From Acidisoma sp965199065 (GTDB lineage Bacteria; Pseudomonadota; Alphaproteobacteria; Acetobacterales; Acetobacteraceae): a stretch of DNA of 64,000 nucleotides. This document shows, one piece after another, positions 35,265-43,248 of the stretch. Location: NCBI RefSeq assembly GCF_965199065.1, contig NZ_CBDAQN010000001.1:1302001-1366000 (forward strand), given 5' to 3'. The translations under genes were made by a program, and so were the position numbers. The notes under the pieces were generated by a model, which ran no database searches, was not told the DNA's origin, and saw only the letters and a list, made by a program, of their open reading frames with translations. Every line of letters begins with the position of its first letter. The first letter of the stretch is position 1.

Positions 35265-36149
35265 TTACTGCACGATGATGGTGGCGTCCACGGCGCCCGC
35301 CCGCAAAGTCGCCGCCAGGGCGGCATCCGCCTGGGCGACGTTGGCATAAGGCCCCGTCTGCACTCCATACAGGGAGCGGCCCTGCCCCGGGATGGCAATG
35401 ACGTGAGCATTGGGCAAGCCGCCGAGGCGCGCCGTCTGCCGCCATGCATCGAGCTGGCGGCCGAAGCTCCCCGACTGGATATAGAGCCCGCCCGGGTCGG
35501 GTGCCACCGTCGTCAGTGTCACCGGCAGTACCAGCGGCGGCACGGACGCCGTGACCGGGTTTGAATTTGCCGCATCGAACTGACCGATGGCAGGTCCGCC
35601 CGCCTGAGAGACACCCGGGGGCGGCGCCAGGCTGGTCGCGTGGAAGCCGCCGACCGGCGCGGCCTGGATCTGGATGCCGCCACCGAGGGCATCGGCGAGC
35701 GCCTCGCTTGCGCCCTGCTGTACGGTTACGCGTACCTCGGCCGAACCTCCCGCCGGGATTCCGAGCAACTCGGCGGCATGGGGCGTGACCGCAAGAATGC
35801 GGCCGGGATCGGCGGGTCCACGGTCATTGACGCGAAGGAGAAGCTGGCGCCCGGTCTGCAGGTCGGTGATCTGGACGATGCAGGGCAATTGGAGCGTCTG
35901 ACTGGCCCCTGCCATGGCGCGGGAGTCGTAGGCCTCGCCATCCGTGGTCATGGTTGGGGCGTCGTCGCCATAGACGCCGGCAAGCCCGGTGCGGTCGTAG
36001 CCGAAATCCTCGCGCGGATAATGCCAGACGCCATCCGCCTCATACCCCGTGCCGATCGTGTAGTGCGGCTCGGAACTGGTCGCCGGAACTTGGTGCACAC
36101 AGGCGGCGAGGCCGAGCGCGGTCAGCGTCATCGGCAGAGCAAGTCTCAT
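35265..36149 (-). CDS. rlpA: RlpA-like lipoprotein with SPOR domain, altered catalytic site
   Basis: A 294-residue lipoprotein: the lipobox LGLAAC gives Cys17. A double-psi beta-barrel (about 50-135) is followed by a linker and a C-terminal SPOR domain (about 215-294) that binds denuded septal glycan. RlpA proteins cut glycan strands lacking stem peptides. The barrel keeps VNDRGP (conserved Asp), but the segment that normally reads like M-N-A-L-T-A-A-H is SRAMAGAS here, so the catalytic His is replaced by Ser. It may bind rather than cut glycan. The ATG overlaps the mltB stop as ATGA, and dac follows after 29 bases. Confidence 0.9.
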   Translation of the reverse strand: MRLALPMTLTALGLAACVHQVPATSSEPHYTIGTGYEADGVWHYPREDFGYDRTGLAGVYGDDAPTMTTDGEAYDSRAMAGASQTLQLPCIVQITDLQTGRQLLLRVNDRGPADPGRILAVTPHAAELLGIPAGGSAEVRVTVQQGASEALADALGGGIQIQAAPVGGFHATSLAPPPGVSQAGGPAIGQFDAANSNPVTASVPPLVLPVTLTTVAPDPGGLYIQSGSFGRQLDAWRQTARLGGLPNAHVIAIPGQGRSLYGVQTGPYANVAQADAALAATLRAGAVDATIIVQ

Positions 36150-37126
36150 GCGGTGATGAGGTCGCCGAGAAGACCGACAGAGAGGGCGTAGAAGTCGGAG
36201 GGGTTGTAGCGGCGGATGGCGTGGTAATTCGGATAGACGAGGAACGCGTCGCCACCGACCCCGTCCGGCTGGATGAGCCGCGCCGGCATCGAGTAAGCGA
36301 CGGCCGGGTGGTTGGGAAGTCGACGCACACCCATCGCCATCCAGCTGGACAACGGCTCCGCCTGATCGGGATCGATGGCAGCGGCATCGACCCTGGAGGT
36401 AAGCAGCACGGCTTCCCCCCATGGCTCGTCGCCGCGCCAGCCCGATGTCAACAGATAATTCGCGATGGAGGCGAGGCTGTCGGGGACGCTGGTCCAGATG
36501 TCTGGCCGTCCGGTGCCGGTGAAGCTGACGGCGAGCTTGAGGTAGACGCTCGGCATGAACTGCGGCTGGCCCATGGCACCGGCGTAGCTGCCGGTCATGC
36601 CCTGAGGCGTCACCGCGCCGCTGTCGATGATGCTCAGCGCGGAGACCAGTTCCGACCGGAAGTAGCTGGGCCGGTGGCTGGTCCATCCGAGGGTGGCCAG
36701 CGCCTGCACCACGGAAAAACCGCCGGTATAGGTGCCGTAGTTGGTCTCCAACCCCCAGATGCCCATGATGACGCCCGGGGCGACGCCGAACTGCGTGTAG
36801 ATGGCCGCCAACAGGGTTCGGTTGGCTCCGTAGTTCTGACGCCCGGTGGCGACCCGCGCGGCGGAGAGACGCTTGGCGGAATACTGCGCCCAGGTTTGGG
36901 TGAATTCCGGCTGGCGGTTGTCGAGGTCGATCACGTCCTGGTTCGGGCTGAGGCCATTCAGAGCCGCACGCCGGGTGGCGTAGCTGACGCCGTGCGCCGC
37001 GGCCTGTGCATCGACCTCGACCAGGAACTCCTGGAAACTCCCGGCGGCGCGGGCAGCGGCGGCCGTACTGACCAACAGGCCGGCGGAAACGGCGGGAATC
37101 GACCGGATGAGGGTGCGGCGGCGCAT
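36146..37126 (-). CDS. mltB: Lytic murein transglycosylase, MltB type
   Basis: A 326-residue SLT-type (GH103) transglycosylase that cleaves peptidoglycan glycan strands with 1,6-anhydro product formation. Signal peptide to about ARA-AG (28). The catalytic Glu127 is in IMGIWGLETNYG; further blocks are VVQALATLGWTS, RPSYFRSELVSAL, SYAGAMGQPQFMPSVYL and YNPSDFYALSVGLLGD. There is no lipobox, so it is probably soluble in the periplasm. It heads the long minus-strand run of envelope, replication and translation genes, overlapping rlpA. Confidence 0.95.
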   Translation of the reverse strand: MRRRTLIRSIPAVSAGLLVSTAAAARAAGSFQEFLVEVDAQAAAHGVSYATRRAALNGLSPNQDVIDLDNRQPEFTQTWAQYSAKRLSAARVATGRQNYGANRTLLAAIYTQFGVAPGVIMGIWGLETNYGTYTGGFSVVQALATLGWTSHRPSYFRSELVSALSIIDSGAVTPQGMTGSYAGAMGQPQFMPSVYLKLAVSFTGTGRPDIWTSVPDSLASIANYLLTSGWRGDEPWGEAVLLTSRVDAAAIDPDQAEPLSSWMAMGVRRLPNHPAVAYSMPARLIQPDGVGGDAFLVYPNYHAIRRYNPSDFYALSVGLLGDLITA

Positions 37127-37274
37127 GGCCGCTGTCTGCCAGAGCCGGGCAGCCGGAGCAACTTAAGCTTCATCCGCATAGTCTGACCGCCGGGCCGCGC
37201 AGCCTCGCGGCGTCACGATTTTGTGGTCGGCGCCATGGTTGTGACCGCAAACAGAGCGTCCGATCTAGCGGAAC

Positions 37275-38576
37275 ATGCCCAGAACCCGGCTCAAGGCTCA
37301 TAATCAACCGGCGGCAGACTCGGCTTCTGCCGGGAAACCGTCAAAGCCGCGGCGGAGCGCTCAACTCAAGCGCCTGCTCCGCATCGACGCCAGCCCCGAA
37401 GCCGCGGCAGCCGAGGCGAACCTTCACTACGTGAACGACGGAACCCCGGGCATCGCCCGGCATCCCACAAAGGAAGACAAGGTTTTCAGCTACACGGATG
37501 CGGACGGGCGTCCTGTTACAGACGCGGCCATTCTCGATCGCATCCGCAAGCTTGCGATCCCGCCCGCCTATCGCGACGTTTGGATATGCCCAGACGCGGA
37601 CGGCCATCTTCAGGCGACGGGCAAGGATGCGCGCGGCCGGCGCCAGTACCGGTATCACCCACGCTGGCGCGAGGTGCGGGACGAGGCAAAGTTCGGGCAC
37701 ATGATGGTCTTCGCCAATGTCCTGCCCAAGATCAGGCGGCAGGTGGAGGAGGACCTCTCCCTGCCAGGCCTACCGCGCAAGAAGGTTCTGGCCGCGATCG
37801 TGCGATTGCTCGAGACGACCCTGATGCGCGTCGGCAACGAGGAATATGCGCAAACCAACAATAGTTTCGGGATCACGACGCTCCGCAACCGGCATGTGAA
37901 GGTGCGCGGGAAGTCGATCGTCCTCGATTTCCGCGGCAAGCATGGCGTAACGCATCATATCGATCTCGAAGATGCGCGCCTCGCCCGCATCGTCAGCAAG
38001 TGCCAGCATCTGCCGGGCCAGGAGCTGTTTCAGTTCGTGGACCACGACGAGTTGACGCACGCCGTCGGTTCGTCGGATGTAAATCACTATCTACAGGAGA
38101 TCAGCGGCGCCGATATCACCGCCAAGGATTTCCGCACCTGGGCCGGGACCAACCTGGCGGCGCTGGCGCTGCAGGAACTGGCCGCTGCCACCGAGCCGCT
38201 GCCACCCAAGAAAAGCGTGCTCCGGGCAATCGAGTCTGTGTCGAAACTGCTGGGCAACACGCCCGCCATCTGCCGCAAATGCTACATCCATCCAGCGATC
38301 TTTGAAGGTTACCTGGACGGCTCCCTGCTCGGCACGCTGAAGAAGCGGGCGACCGAAGAACTCGAACAGGACCTCGGCAATCTCAAGCCTGCCGAGGCGG
38401 CCGTCACCGGCTTCCTCGCCCATCGGCTTGTGCAGGCCGTCAACCATCCGGAGGCCGAGCCGCAGGTTCTGGCCGCCGCCCGGAAGAAACAAGCGCGTGG
38501 GACGAAGTCATCTCCTGCGCAACCCGCTCCGCGCATCGAGGTAGCCGCCCCATCCAAGGCGGCCGCCAATGCGTGA
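37275..38576 (+). CDS. Type IB DNA topoisomerase (poxvirus-like)
   Basis: A 433-residue bacterial topoisomerase IB that relaxes supercoils by a 3'-phosphotyrosine nick. Catalytic residues are visible: RVGNEEYAQTNNSFG (Arg), LDFRGKHGVTH (Lys), the KDFRTWAGTNLAA block (Arg/Asp), and Tyr337 in CRKCYIHPAIFEGY. The tails are basic and Ala/Lys-rich. Such enzymes occur in many alphaproteobacteria, often near stress genes. The ATG at 37275 is divergent from mltB with 148 bases between. A small KGG-motif gene follows 58 bases downstream on the same strand. Confidence 0.95.
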   Translation: MPRTRLKAHNQPAADSASAGKPSKPRRSAQLKRLLRIDASPEAAAAEANLHYVNDGTPGIARHPTKEDKVFSYTDADGRPVTDAAILDRIRKLAIPPAYRDVWICPDADGHLQATGKDARGRRQYRYHPRWREVRDEAKFGHMMVFANVLPKIRRQVEEDLSLPGLPRKKVLAAIVRLLETTLMRVGNEEYAQTNNSFGITTLRNRHVKVRGKSIVLDFRGKHGVTHHIDLEDARLARIVSKCQHLPGQELFQFVDHDELTHAVGSSDVNHYLQEISGADITAKDFRTWAGTNLAALALQELAAATEPLPPKKSVLRAIESVSKLLGNTPAICRKCYIHPAIFEGYLDGSLLGTLKKRATEELEQDLGNLKPAEAAVTGFLAHRLVQAVNHPEAEPQVLAAARKKQARGTKSSPAQPAPRIEVAAPSKAAANA

Positions 38577-38634
38577 AGTCATCCTGCCTGCGAACAGTGC
38601 GGATGAAGCCGCAACCACCAAGGGAGACTGAGCC

Positions 38635-38871
38635 ATGGCGACGCATAAGGAAAGTCACACCAAGAGCGACAGCGAGCACGGCAAGCACGCCGAGCACGAC
38701 AGCAAGAAAACTGAGCACAGCAAAAACGAGAGCAAGTCGGCCGCCGGAGAGAAAGGCGTCTCGCAGGAGCAGGTCGGATCGGGAAAGGAACACGACCCGA
38801 ACAACTTCGCGAACAACAAGGAACGCGCATCGGCCGCGGGCAAGAAGGGCGGCCACAGCAGCCACGGCTGA
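38635..38871 (+). CDS. Small hydrophilic KGG-motif (stress-type) protein
   Basis: A 78-residue, extremely hydrophilic protein: the first half is almost all His, Lys, Ser, Glu (THKESHTKSDSEHGKHAEHD), and the C-terminal part has FANNKERASAAGKKGGHSSH, the KGG stress-induced motif seen once or more in small general-stress proteins. GGGAG lies 8 bases before the ATG. It is probably disordered, with a protective role under desiccation, salt or starvation in related proteins. It may share a transcript with topoisomerase IB upstream and ends at a strong hairpin. Confidence 0.85.
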   Translation: MATHKESHTKSDSEHGKHAEHDSKKTEHSKNESKSAAGEKGVSQEQVGSGKEHDPNNFANNKERASAAGKKGGHSSHG

Positions 38872-38880
38872 CTGTGGTTC

Positions 38881-38906
38881 AACGGGCTCCGATTCCGGAG
38901 CCCGTT
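38881..38906. terminator. GC-rich hairpin between convergent small genes
   Basis: AACGGGCTCCG (38881-38891) and CGGAGCCCGTT (38896-38906) form an 11-pair perfect stem with an ATTC loop. It lies 9 bases after the KGG gene stop and 11 bases before the stop of the convergent membrane-protein gene, so a two-way terminator is likely. No T-run follows on either strand. Confidence 0.6.
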
Positions 38907-38917
38907 GCCTGTGGCAT

Positions 38918-39097
38918 TCAGTAGTAGCCGTGATGTCCGAACAGCAGGATCAGTACCAGGACCACCAGTAGAAAGACCCCAAGACCGCCCATGCCATAGC
39001 CATAGGTCGGGCGTTCCCGGTAGTAGCCGCGGCTGTAGCCGTAACCGCCGCCGCCGAACACGAGAACCAGAAGAATAATAATAATCAGAAGCAGCAT
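38918..39097 (-). CDS. 59-residue DUF3309-like membrane protein
   Basis: A tiny gene with a good ribosome site (GGAGAG, 4 bases before the ATG at 39097). The product is MLLLIIIILLVLVFGGG..., with one hydrophobic helix at 2-14, a Gly/Tyr/Arg-rich middle (YSRGYYRERPTYGYG) and a second helix at about 38-54, ending GHHGYY. This hydrophobic-Gly/Tyr-hydrophobic layout resembles the DUF3309 family of small membrane proteins common in alphaproteobacteria. Function unknown; its neighbours suggest an envelope-stress setting. Confidence 0.8.
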   Translation of the reverse strand: MLLLIIIILLVLVFGGGGYGYSRGYYRERPTYGYGMGGLGVFLLVVLVLILLFGHHGYY

Positions 39098-39234
39098 TGG
39101 TCTCTCCTTGGAGGACCGGACAACCTTTGATCCGGTTGAAGTTGTGGATGCTCACCAAATGGCGAGGAGGCGTCCGGCTGGTAGGGGCATAGACGCAAAA
39201 TCTTATTTCTGCCCGATTCTGCCCATGAGAGCTG

Positions 39235-39945
39235 TCAGGGTGCCTCGGCCAGAACAAATCTCCGGCTCGGCGTCATGTTTGTCGGGATCGCGGAGTAGAC
39301 GTCCTTCACCGCCTCGGTAATCGTTACTCCGGCGAACTGCGGCATAGCCCAGTGGCCTGTGCGTTCCCATAGCCGATTGCTCCGCAGCACGAGGCGCATG
39401 GAAGTCGGTGGCAAGAAAAGCGCGGTGTCACGCCGTTCGACCCGGAACATGCTGCTCGCAAGCAGCCGCCCCACCTGCCCGGGCGAGTAGGGCGTTCCCT
39501 GGCCAAACGGATTTTGCTCGAAATACGCCCACATGCCCCGCCGGTTCGGCGCGACCACCATCAGCCTCCCGTCGTCCTTCAGCACGCGCCAGATCTCGCG
39601 TAGCATCCGCCGCGCGTTCTCCGCGCTCTCCAGGCCGTGAATCAGCAGCACCCGGTCGAACACCGGCCCGGCGAACGGCAAGGCGTCTTCCTCCGCCATG
39701 CAAGTGAGGTTCGCGCTACCCATCGGCCAGCGCGCGGCCCCAAGCTGCCCGGGCGTCAGTGCGACCGCGAGTCGCGCCTCTTCCCGCCAGAACCGCAGGT
39801 AAGGCGGGGCGTAACCAAGGCCCAGCACCGCCATGCCGGCGAGGCTAGGCCACAGGGTTCCAAGCCGCTCGCGGATCAGCCGGCCCGCGACAATGCCTTG
39901 AGCAGTGGAATAAAAATCCGCAGCGGCGTGAACATCGAGCACCAT
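39235..39945 (-). CDS. SAM-dependent methyltransferase beside gloB
   Basis: A 236-residue class I methyltransferase. Motif I is VLGLGYAPPYLRFW, followed by ALPFAGPVFDRVLLIHGLE (motif II region) and LREIWRVLKDDGRLMVVAPNRRG (post-motif III). The C-terminal half is unusual for the family and likely gives specificity. The frame is open upstream to 40122, over the gloB start, so the ATG at 39945 (VLDVHAAADFYST) is chosen because it leaves room for a divergent promoter. Being divergent from gloB is a common alphaproteobacterial pairing; the substrate is unknown. Confidence 0.88.
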   Translation of the reverse strand: MVLDVHAAADFYSTAQGIVAGRLIRERLGTLWPSLAGMAVLGLGYAPPYLRFWREEARLAVALTPGQLGAARWPMGSANLTCMAEEDALPFAGPVFDRVLLIHGLESAENARRMLREIWRVLKDDGRLMVVAPNRRGMWAYFEQNPFGQGTPYSPGQVGRLLASSMFRVERRDTALFLPPTSMRLVLRSNRLWERTGHWAMPQFAGVTITEAVKDVYSAIPTNMTPSRRFVLAEAP

Positions 39946-40081
39946 TTGGACGCACCATACACGACCTCGAAATCCCTGCCCTACGCAAAGCTCCTGGAAA
40001 AGCGCCCGGCTGAAGCCCTTATTCGGAGGACGTTTTCGGAGGGCATTCCCGCTCGCCGCGACCAATGCTAGGAAGCCGGTC

Positions 40082-40813
40082 ATGACCCTCACCGCCCATA
40101 CCGTCCCGATGCTGTCCGACAACTACGCCTGGCTTCTGCGGGACGACGCCACGGGCGCGCTGGCCTTCGTCGATCCCGCCGACGCAGAGGCGGCCGCAGC
40201 CGCCGTCGATGCCCATGGCGGCAAGCTCGACCTCATCCTCCTCACCCACCACCACGACGATCACATCGCCGGCGCCGACGCCCTCCGGCGCCGCTACGGC
40301 GCAAAGATCGTTGGCGCCGCCGCCGACGCCCACCGGCTACCCCGGCTCGATATCGCCGTCGCGGAAGGCGACCGCGTGACCTTCTCCACCTACGAGGGGC
40401 AGGTGATCGACACGCCCGGGCACACGGTCGGCCATATCTCCTACTTTTTCCCTGACGGTCCGATCCTGTTCTGCGGCGACACGATGTTCAGCCTCGGTTG
40501 CGGCCGCATGTTCGAAGGCACCGCCGAGCAGTTCTTCGCGAGCTTCCGCAAGATTGCCGCCCTGCCGCCGCAGACGCTGATTTGCGCCGGCCATGAATAC
40601 ACGCAGTCTAACGCGCGTTTTGCACTGTCCGTCGACCCCGATAACTCGCGGCTGCGGGCGAAGGCGGCGGAGGTCGACCGCATGCGCGCCGCTGGCCAGC
40701 AGACGCTGCCGGTCCGGCTGGCCGATGAGCTGATGGTAAACCCGTATCTCCTCGCGCAGGACGCGCCGAGCTTTGGCCGGCTGCGTTCGATGAAGGACAG
40801 CTTCAAGGGTTGA
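40082..40813 (+). CDS. gloB: Hydroxyacylglutathione hydrolase (glyoxalase II)
   Basis: Hydrolyses S-D-lactoylglutathione to D-lactate and glutathione, the second step of methylglyoxal detoxification. 243 residues: MBL-fold motif THHHDDHIAGADALR binds two metals, then DTPGHTVGHISYFF, FCGDTMFSLGCGRMFEGTAEQ and ICAGHEYTQSNARFAL. The Glx-II C-terminal helical domain ends with the usual NPYL and lysine residues. The ATG at 40082 is divergent from the methyltransferase gene. A GST gene follows 41 bases later, which fits a glutathione theme. Confidence 0.96.
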   Translation: MTLTAHTVPMLSDNYAWLLRDDATGALAFVDPADAEAAAAAVDAHGGKLDLILLTHHHDDHIAGADALRRRYGAKIVGAAADAHRLPRLDIAVAEGDRVTFSTYEGQVIDTPGHTVGHISYFFPDGPILFCGDTMFSLGCGRMFEGTAEQFFASFRKIAALPPQTLICAGHEYTQSNARFALSVDPDNSRLRAKAAEVDRMRAAGQQTLPVRLADELMVNPYLLAQDAPSFGRLRSMKDSFKG

Positions 40814-40854
40814 CGCGTGCCGCGCCTGAACCCGACCCACACACGAGGACGCCG

Positions 40855-41454
40855 ATGAAGCTGTTCTACTCGCCCACCAGCCCCTTCGTGCGCAAAGTCG
40901 TCGCGTGCGCGATCACCCGCGGGCTCGACAGCCGGATCGAGCGTATCCGGACCGATGCGCATGCCTCGCCCGCCGCGCTGCTGGCCGCCAACCCGCTTTC
41001 GAAGGTGCCGGCTCTGCTGACCGAGGATGGCGTGGCGCTCTTCGATAGCCCGCTGATCTGCGAATATCTCGACAGCATCGGGGATGCGCCGCCGCTGTTC
41101 CCGGACCATGGCTCCAGCCGCTGGGTGGCGTTGCGCTTCCAGGCGCTCGCCGACGGCATCATGGACGCGGCCGTGGCGGCCCGGGGCGAGATCATGCGGC
41201 CACAGGAAGCGGCGCGGCAGGCCAACATCGAGCGCCAGAAGGCAGCGGTCGCCCGCGGCCTCTCGGTTCTGGAAGATCATCCGCCGTCCGACGGCCTGCC
41301 CGACATCGGAAGCATTTCCGTTGCCTGCGCGCTCGGCTACCTCGACTTCCGCTACGCCGACGATGCGTGGCGCGACCATCATCCGCGGCTCGCGCACTGG
41401 TTCAAAGGCGTCTCCGCTCTGCCCGGCATCGCCGACACCGCGCCCCCGGGCTGA
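40855..41454 (+). CDS. Glutathione S-transferase family protein (YibF-like)
   Basis: A 199-residue GST-fold protein. The N-terminal thioredoxin-like domain begins KLFYSPTSPFVRKVVACAI and includes NPLSKVPALLTEDGVALFDSPLICEYLD, the glutathione-binding cis-Pro and Asp-Ser region. The all-helical C-terminal domain follows from about 90. The TSPFVRK start is typical of the YibF subgroup. The ATG at 40855 is chosen because the upstream extension overlaps gloB and is Pro/Thr-rich. It follows gloB, so shared glutathione chemistry is likely; the electrophile substrate is unknown. Confidence 0.93.
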   Translation: MKLFYSPTSPFVRKVVACAITRGLDSRIERIRTDAHASPAALLAANPLSKVPALLTEDGVALFDSPLICEYLDSIGDAPPLFPDHGSSRWVALRFQALADGIMDAAVAARGEIMRPQEAARQANIERQKAAVARGLSVLEDHPPSDGLPDIGSISVACALGYLDFRYADDAWRDHHPRLAHWFKGVSALPGIADTAPPG

Positions 41455-41466
41455 GGCTCCGCGAGC

Positions 41467-41910
41467 ATGAACCTTCGCGACCAAGCCCTCGCCGCCGAGG
41501 CCGTGGCGGCGGGTTTGGATCTCGCTCCGCATCCGGAGGGCGGCTTCTACCGCGAGACCTTCCGGGACGGTGATCCCGTTGGTCGCGGAGCCGCCACTGC
41601 CATCCTGTTCCTGTTGCCACAGGGCGTCATCAGCCACTGGCACCGTGTCGATGCGTTGGAGATCTGGGTCTGGCAGGCAGGCGCACCGTTGCTGCTGGAG
41701 ATAGCGGCCCCGGATGCGGCGGCGGTCGCTGACCGTCTCGGGCCCGATCTTTCGGCCGGGGAGCGTCTGCAACAGACGGTGCCCGTGCAGCATTGGCAGC
41801 GGGCCCAGAGCCTGGGCTCGTGGAGCCTCGTCTCCTGCATCGTGGCACCCGCCTTCCAGTTTTCCGGCTTCGTCATGGCGCCGCCCGGCTGGCAGCCGCA
41901 ATCCGCCTGA
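41467..41910 (+). CDS. Cupin-fold protein (DUF985 type)
   Basis: A 147-residue single-domain cupin. HPEGGFYRETFRD near the N-terminus, ILFLLPQGVISHWHRVDALEIW in the middle and the PAFQFSGFVMAPPGW ending are the family blocks; HWHRVDALE carries the cupin metal-ligand pattern. These proteins are small, probably metal-binding, and of unconfirmed function. It follows the GST gene by 12 bases and probably belongs to the same transcript. Confidence 0.9.
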   Translation: MNLRDQALAAEAVAAGLDLAPHPEGGFYRETFRDGDPVGRGAATAILFLLPQGVISHWHRVDALEIWVWQAGAPLLLEIAAPDAAAVADRLGPDLSAGERLQQTVPVQHWQRAQSLGSWSLVSCIVAPAFQFSGFVMAPPGWQPQSA

Positions 41911-41957
41911 TTCCTGCCCGAATGCAAGATGATACGGAGAATAATGGGGCAGTTGGC

Positions 41958-43154
41958 ATGACCCCACCGGGAACGGCAGCGATGGACACTCTCATTACTG
42001 ATGTCGGCGTTTTCGATCATGGAGTCCGGGCGATGACGCTTGACGGCTTCATCGGCACGGCTGCCGCCTGCCCGGAACTTTCGATTGTGGTGCCCTGCTA
42101 CAAGGAACAGCCGAACGTCCGCCCTATGGTGGACCGTGTCGCGGCGGCCCTCCCCGGAGTGGCCTGGGAGATCATCTTCGTCGACGACAACAGCCCGGAC
42201 GGCACGGCCGATGCGGCGCGCGCCATCGCCCGGGTCGATTCCCGGGTGCGCTGTATTCGCCGCATCGGCCGGCGCGGCCTCTCGACCGCCGTGATCGAGG
42301 GCGCGCTCTCCTCCTCCGCCGACTTCGTAGCCGTCATGGATGGCGACCTGCAGCACGACCAGACAATTCTGCCCACCATGCTGGCGCAGCTCCGTGCCAA
42401 CGCCGCCGACATCGTCATCGGCAGCCGCTTTGTCTCGGGCGGCTCCTCGGCGGGTCTTTCCTCCGCCATGCGTCATCGCATTTCGAACCTTGGCATCGGC
42501 ATCGCGCAGTATGCCCTGCCGATGCGGATCACGGACCCCATGAGCGGCTTCTTCATGGTGCCGCGCGCGAGCTTTGAGCAGATCGCTCCGCGGCTGTCGG
42601 GCGTCGGCTTCAAGATCCTGCTCGATCTCATCCTGTCCGCGCCTGAGAAGCTGCGGGTTCTGGAAATCCCTTGCCAGTTCCACCGCAGAGAGGCAGGCGA
42701 GAGCAAGCTCGATGCGTTGGTGATGATCCAGTTCGGCGCGTTGCTGCTGGACAAGGCCTTGCACGGTTATGTGCCGATGCGCTTTGTCGCCTTTGCGGGC
42801 GTGGGTGCGATCGGGATGATCGTGAACCTCGCCGCTCTCTGGGCGGGGCACGCCGCCGGCATGCACTTCCTGGCAGCCGAGATCCTGGCGACGATTCTGG
42901 CGATGCTCTTCAACTTCCAGCTCAACAACCGGCTCACCTACCGCACCCACCGCCTTCGCGGTCCGAGGCTGGTGCGGGGCCTCGTGCTGTTCATGCTGGT
43001 TTGCGGGCTGGGCGCCGTTGCCAATGTCGGCATCGCGACGGCGCTGTTTTCGCATGCGGCGCATAACGGGCTCGGCGCCGCGGCCATTGGCGCTGCGGTC
43101 GGGGTAGTCTGGAACTACGCCGTGTCATCGACCCTGGTGTGGCGCACCGTTTAA
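41958..43154 (+). CDS. GT2 glycosyltransferase fused to a GtrA membrane domain
   Basis: About 398 residues. The N-terminal half is a dolichol-phosphate-mannosyltransferase-like GT2 domain: IVVPCYKEQPNVRPMVD, IIFVDDNSPDGTAD, VMDGDLQHDQT and the TDPMSGFFMV stretch. From about 275 a four-helix GtrA-like domain follows (FVAFAGVGAIGMIVNLAAL through NYAVSSTLVW). Such fusions make polyprenyl-phosphate-linked sugars and help flip them. Candidate starts are ATG 41922, 41958 and 41982; none has a decisive ribosome site, and I use 41958. A GT39-type transferase that could use the lipid-linked sugar follows directly. Confidence 0.92.
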   Translation: MTPPGTAAMDTLITDVGVFDHGVRAMTLDGFIGTAAACPELSIVVPCYKEQPNVRPMVDRVAAALPGVAWEIIFVDDNSPDGTADAARAIARVDSRVRCIRRIGRRGLSTAVIEGALSSSADFVAVMDGDLQHDQTILPTMLAQLRANAADIVIGSRFVSGGSSAGLSSAMRHRISNLGIGIAQYALPMRITDPMSGFFMVPRASFEQIAPRLSGVGFKILLDLILSAPEKLRVLEIPCQFHRREAGESKLDALVMIQFGALLLDKALHGYVPMRFVAFAGVGAIGMIVNLAALWAGHAAGMHFLAAEILATILAMLFNFQLNNRLTYRTHRLRGPRLVRGLVLFMLVCGLGAVANVGIATALFSHAAHNGLGAAAIGAAVGVVWNYAVSSTLVWRTV

Positions 43155-43248
43155 CGGGGGACGCTTTTGCTTCGTTTGCGCCCGGCCAGGGCTCAAAAGT
43201 AGCGCCTGCTTTCCTTTTTCGAGCGGCTGAGCCATAGCCTCGCGGCGC

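Noticed and set aside
33974..35449. 491-codon minus-strand frame in a second frame over dac
   Set aside because: The neighbouring frame carries SxxK, SGN and KTG of a D,D-carboxypeptidase, so this one is a shadow.
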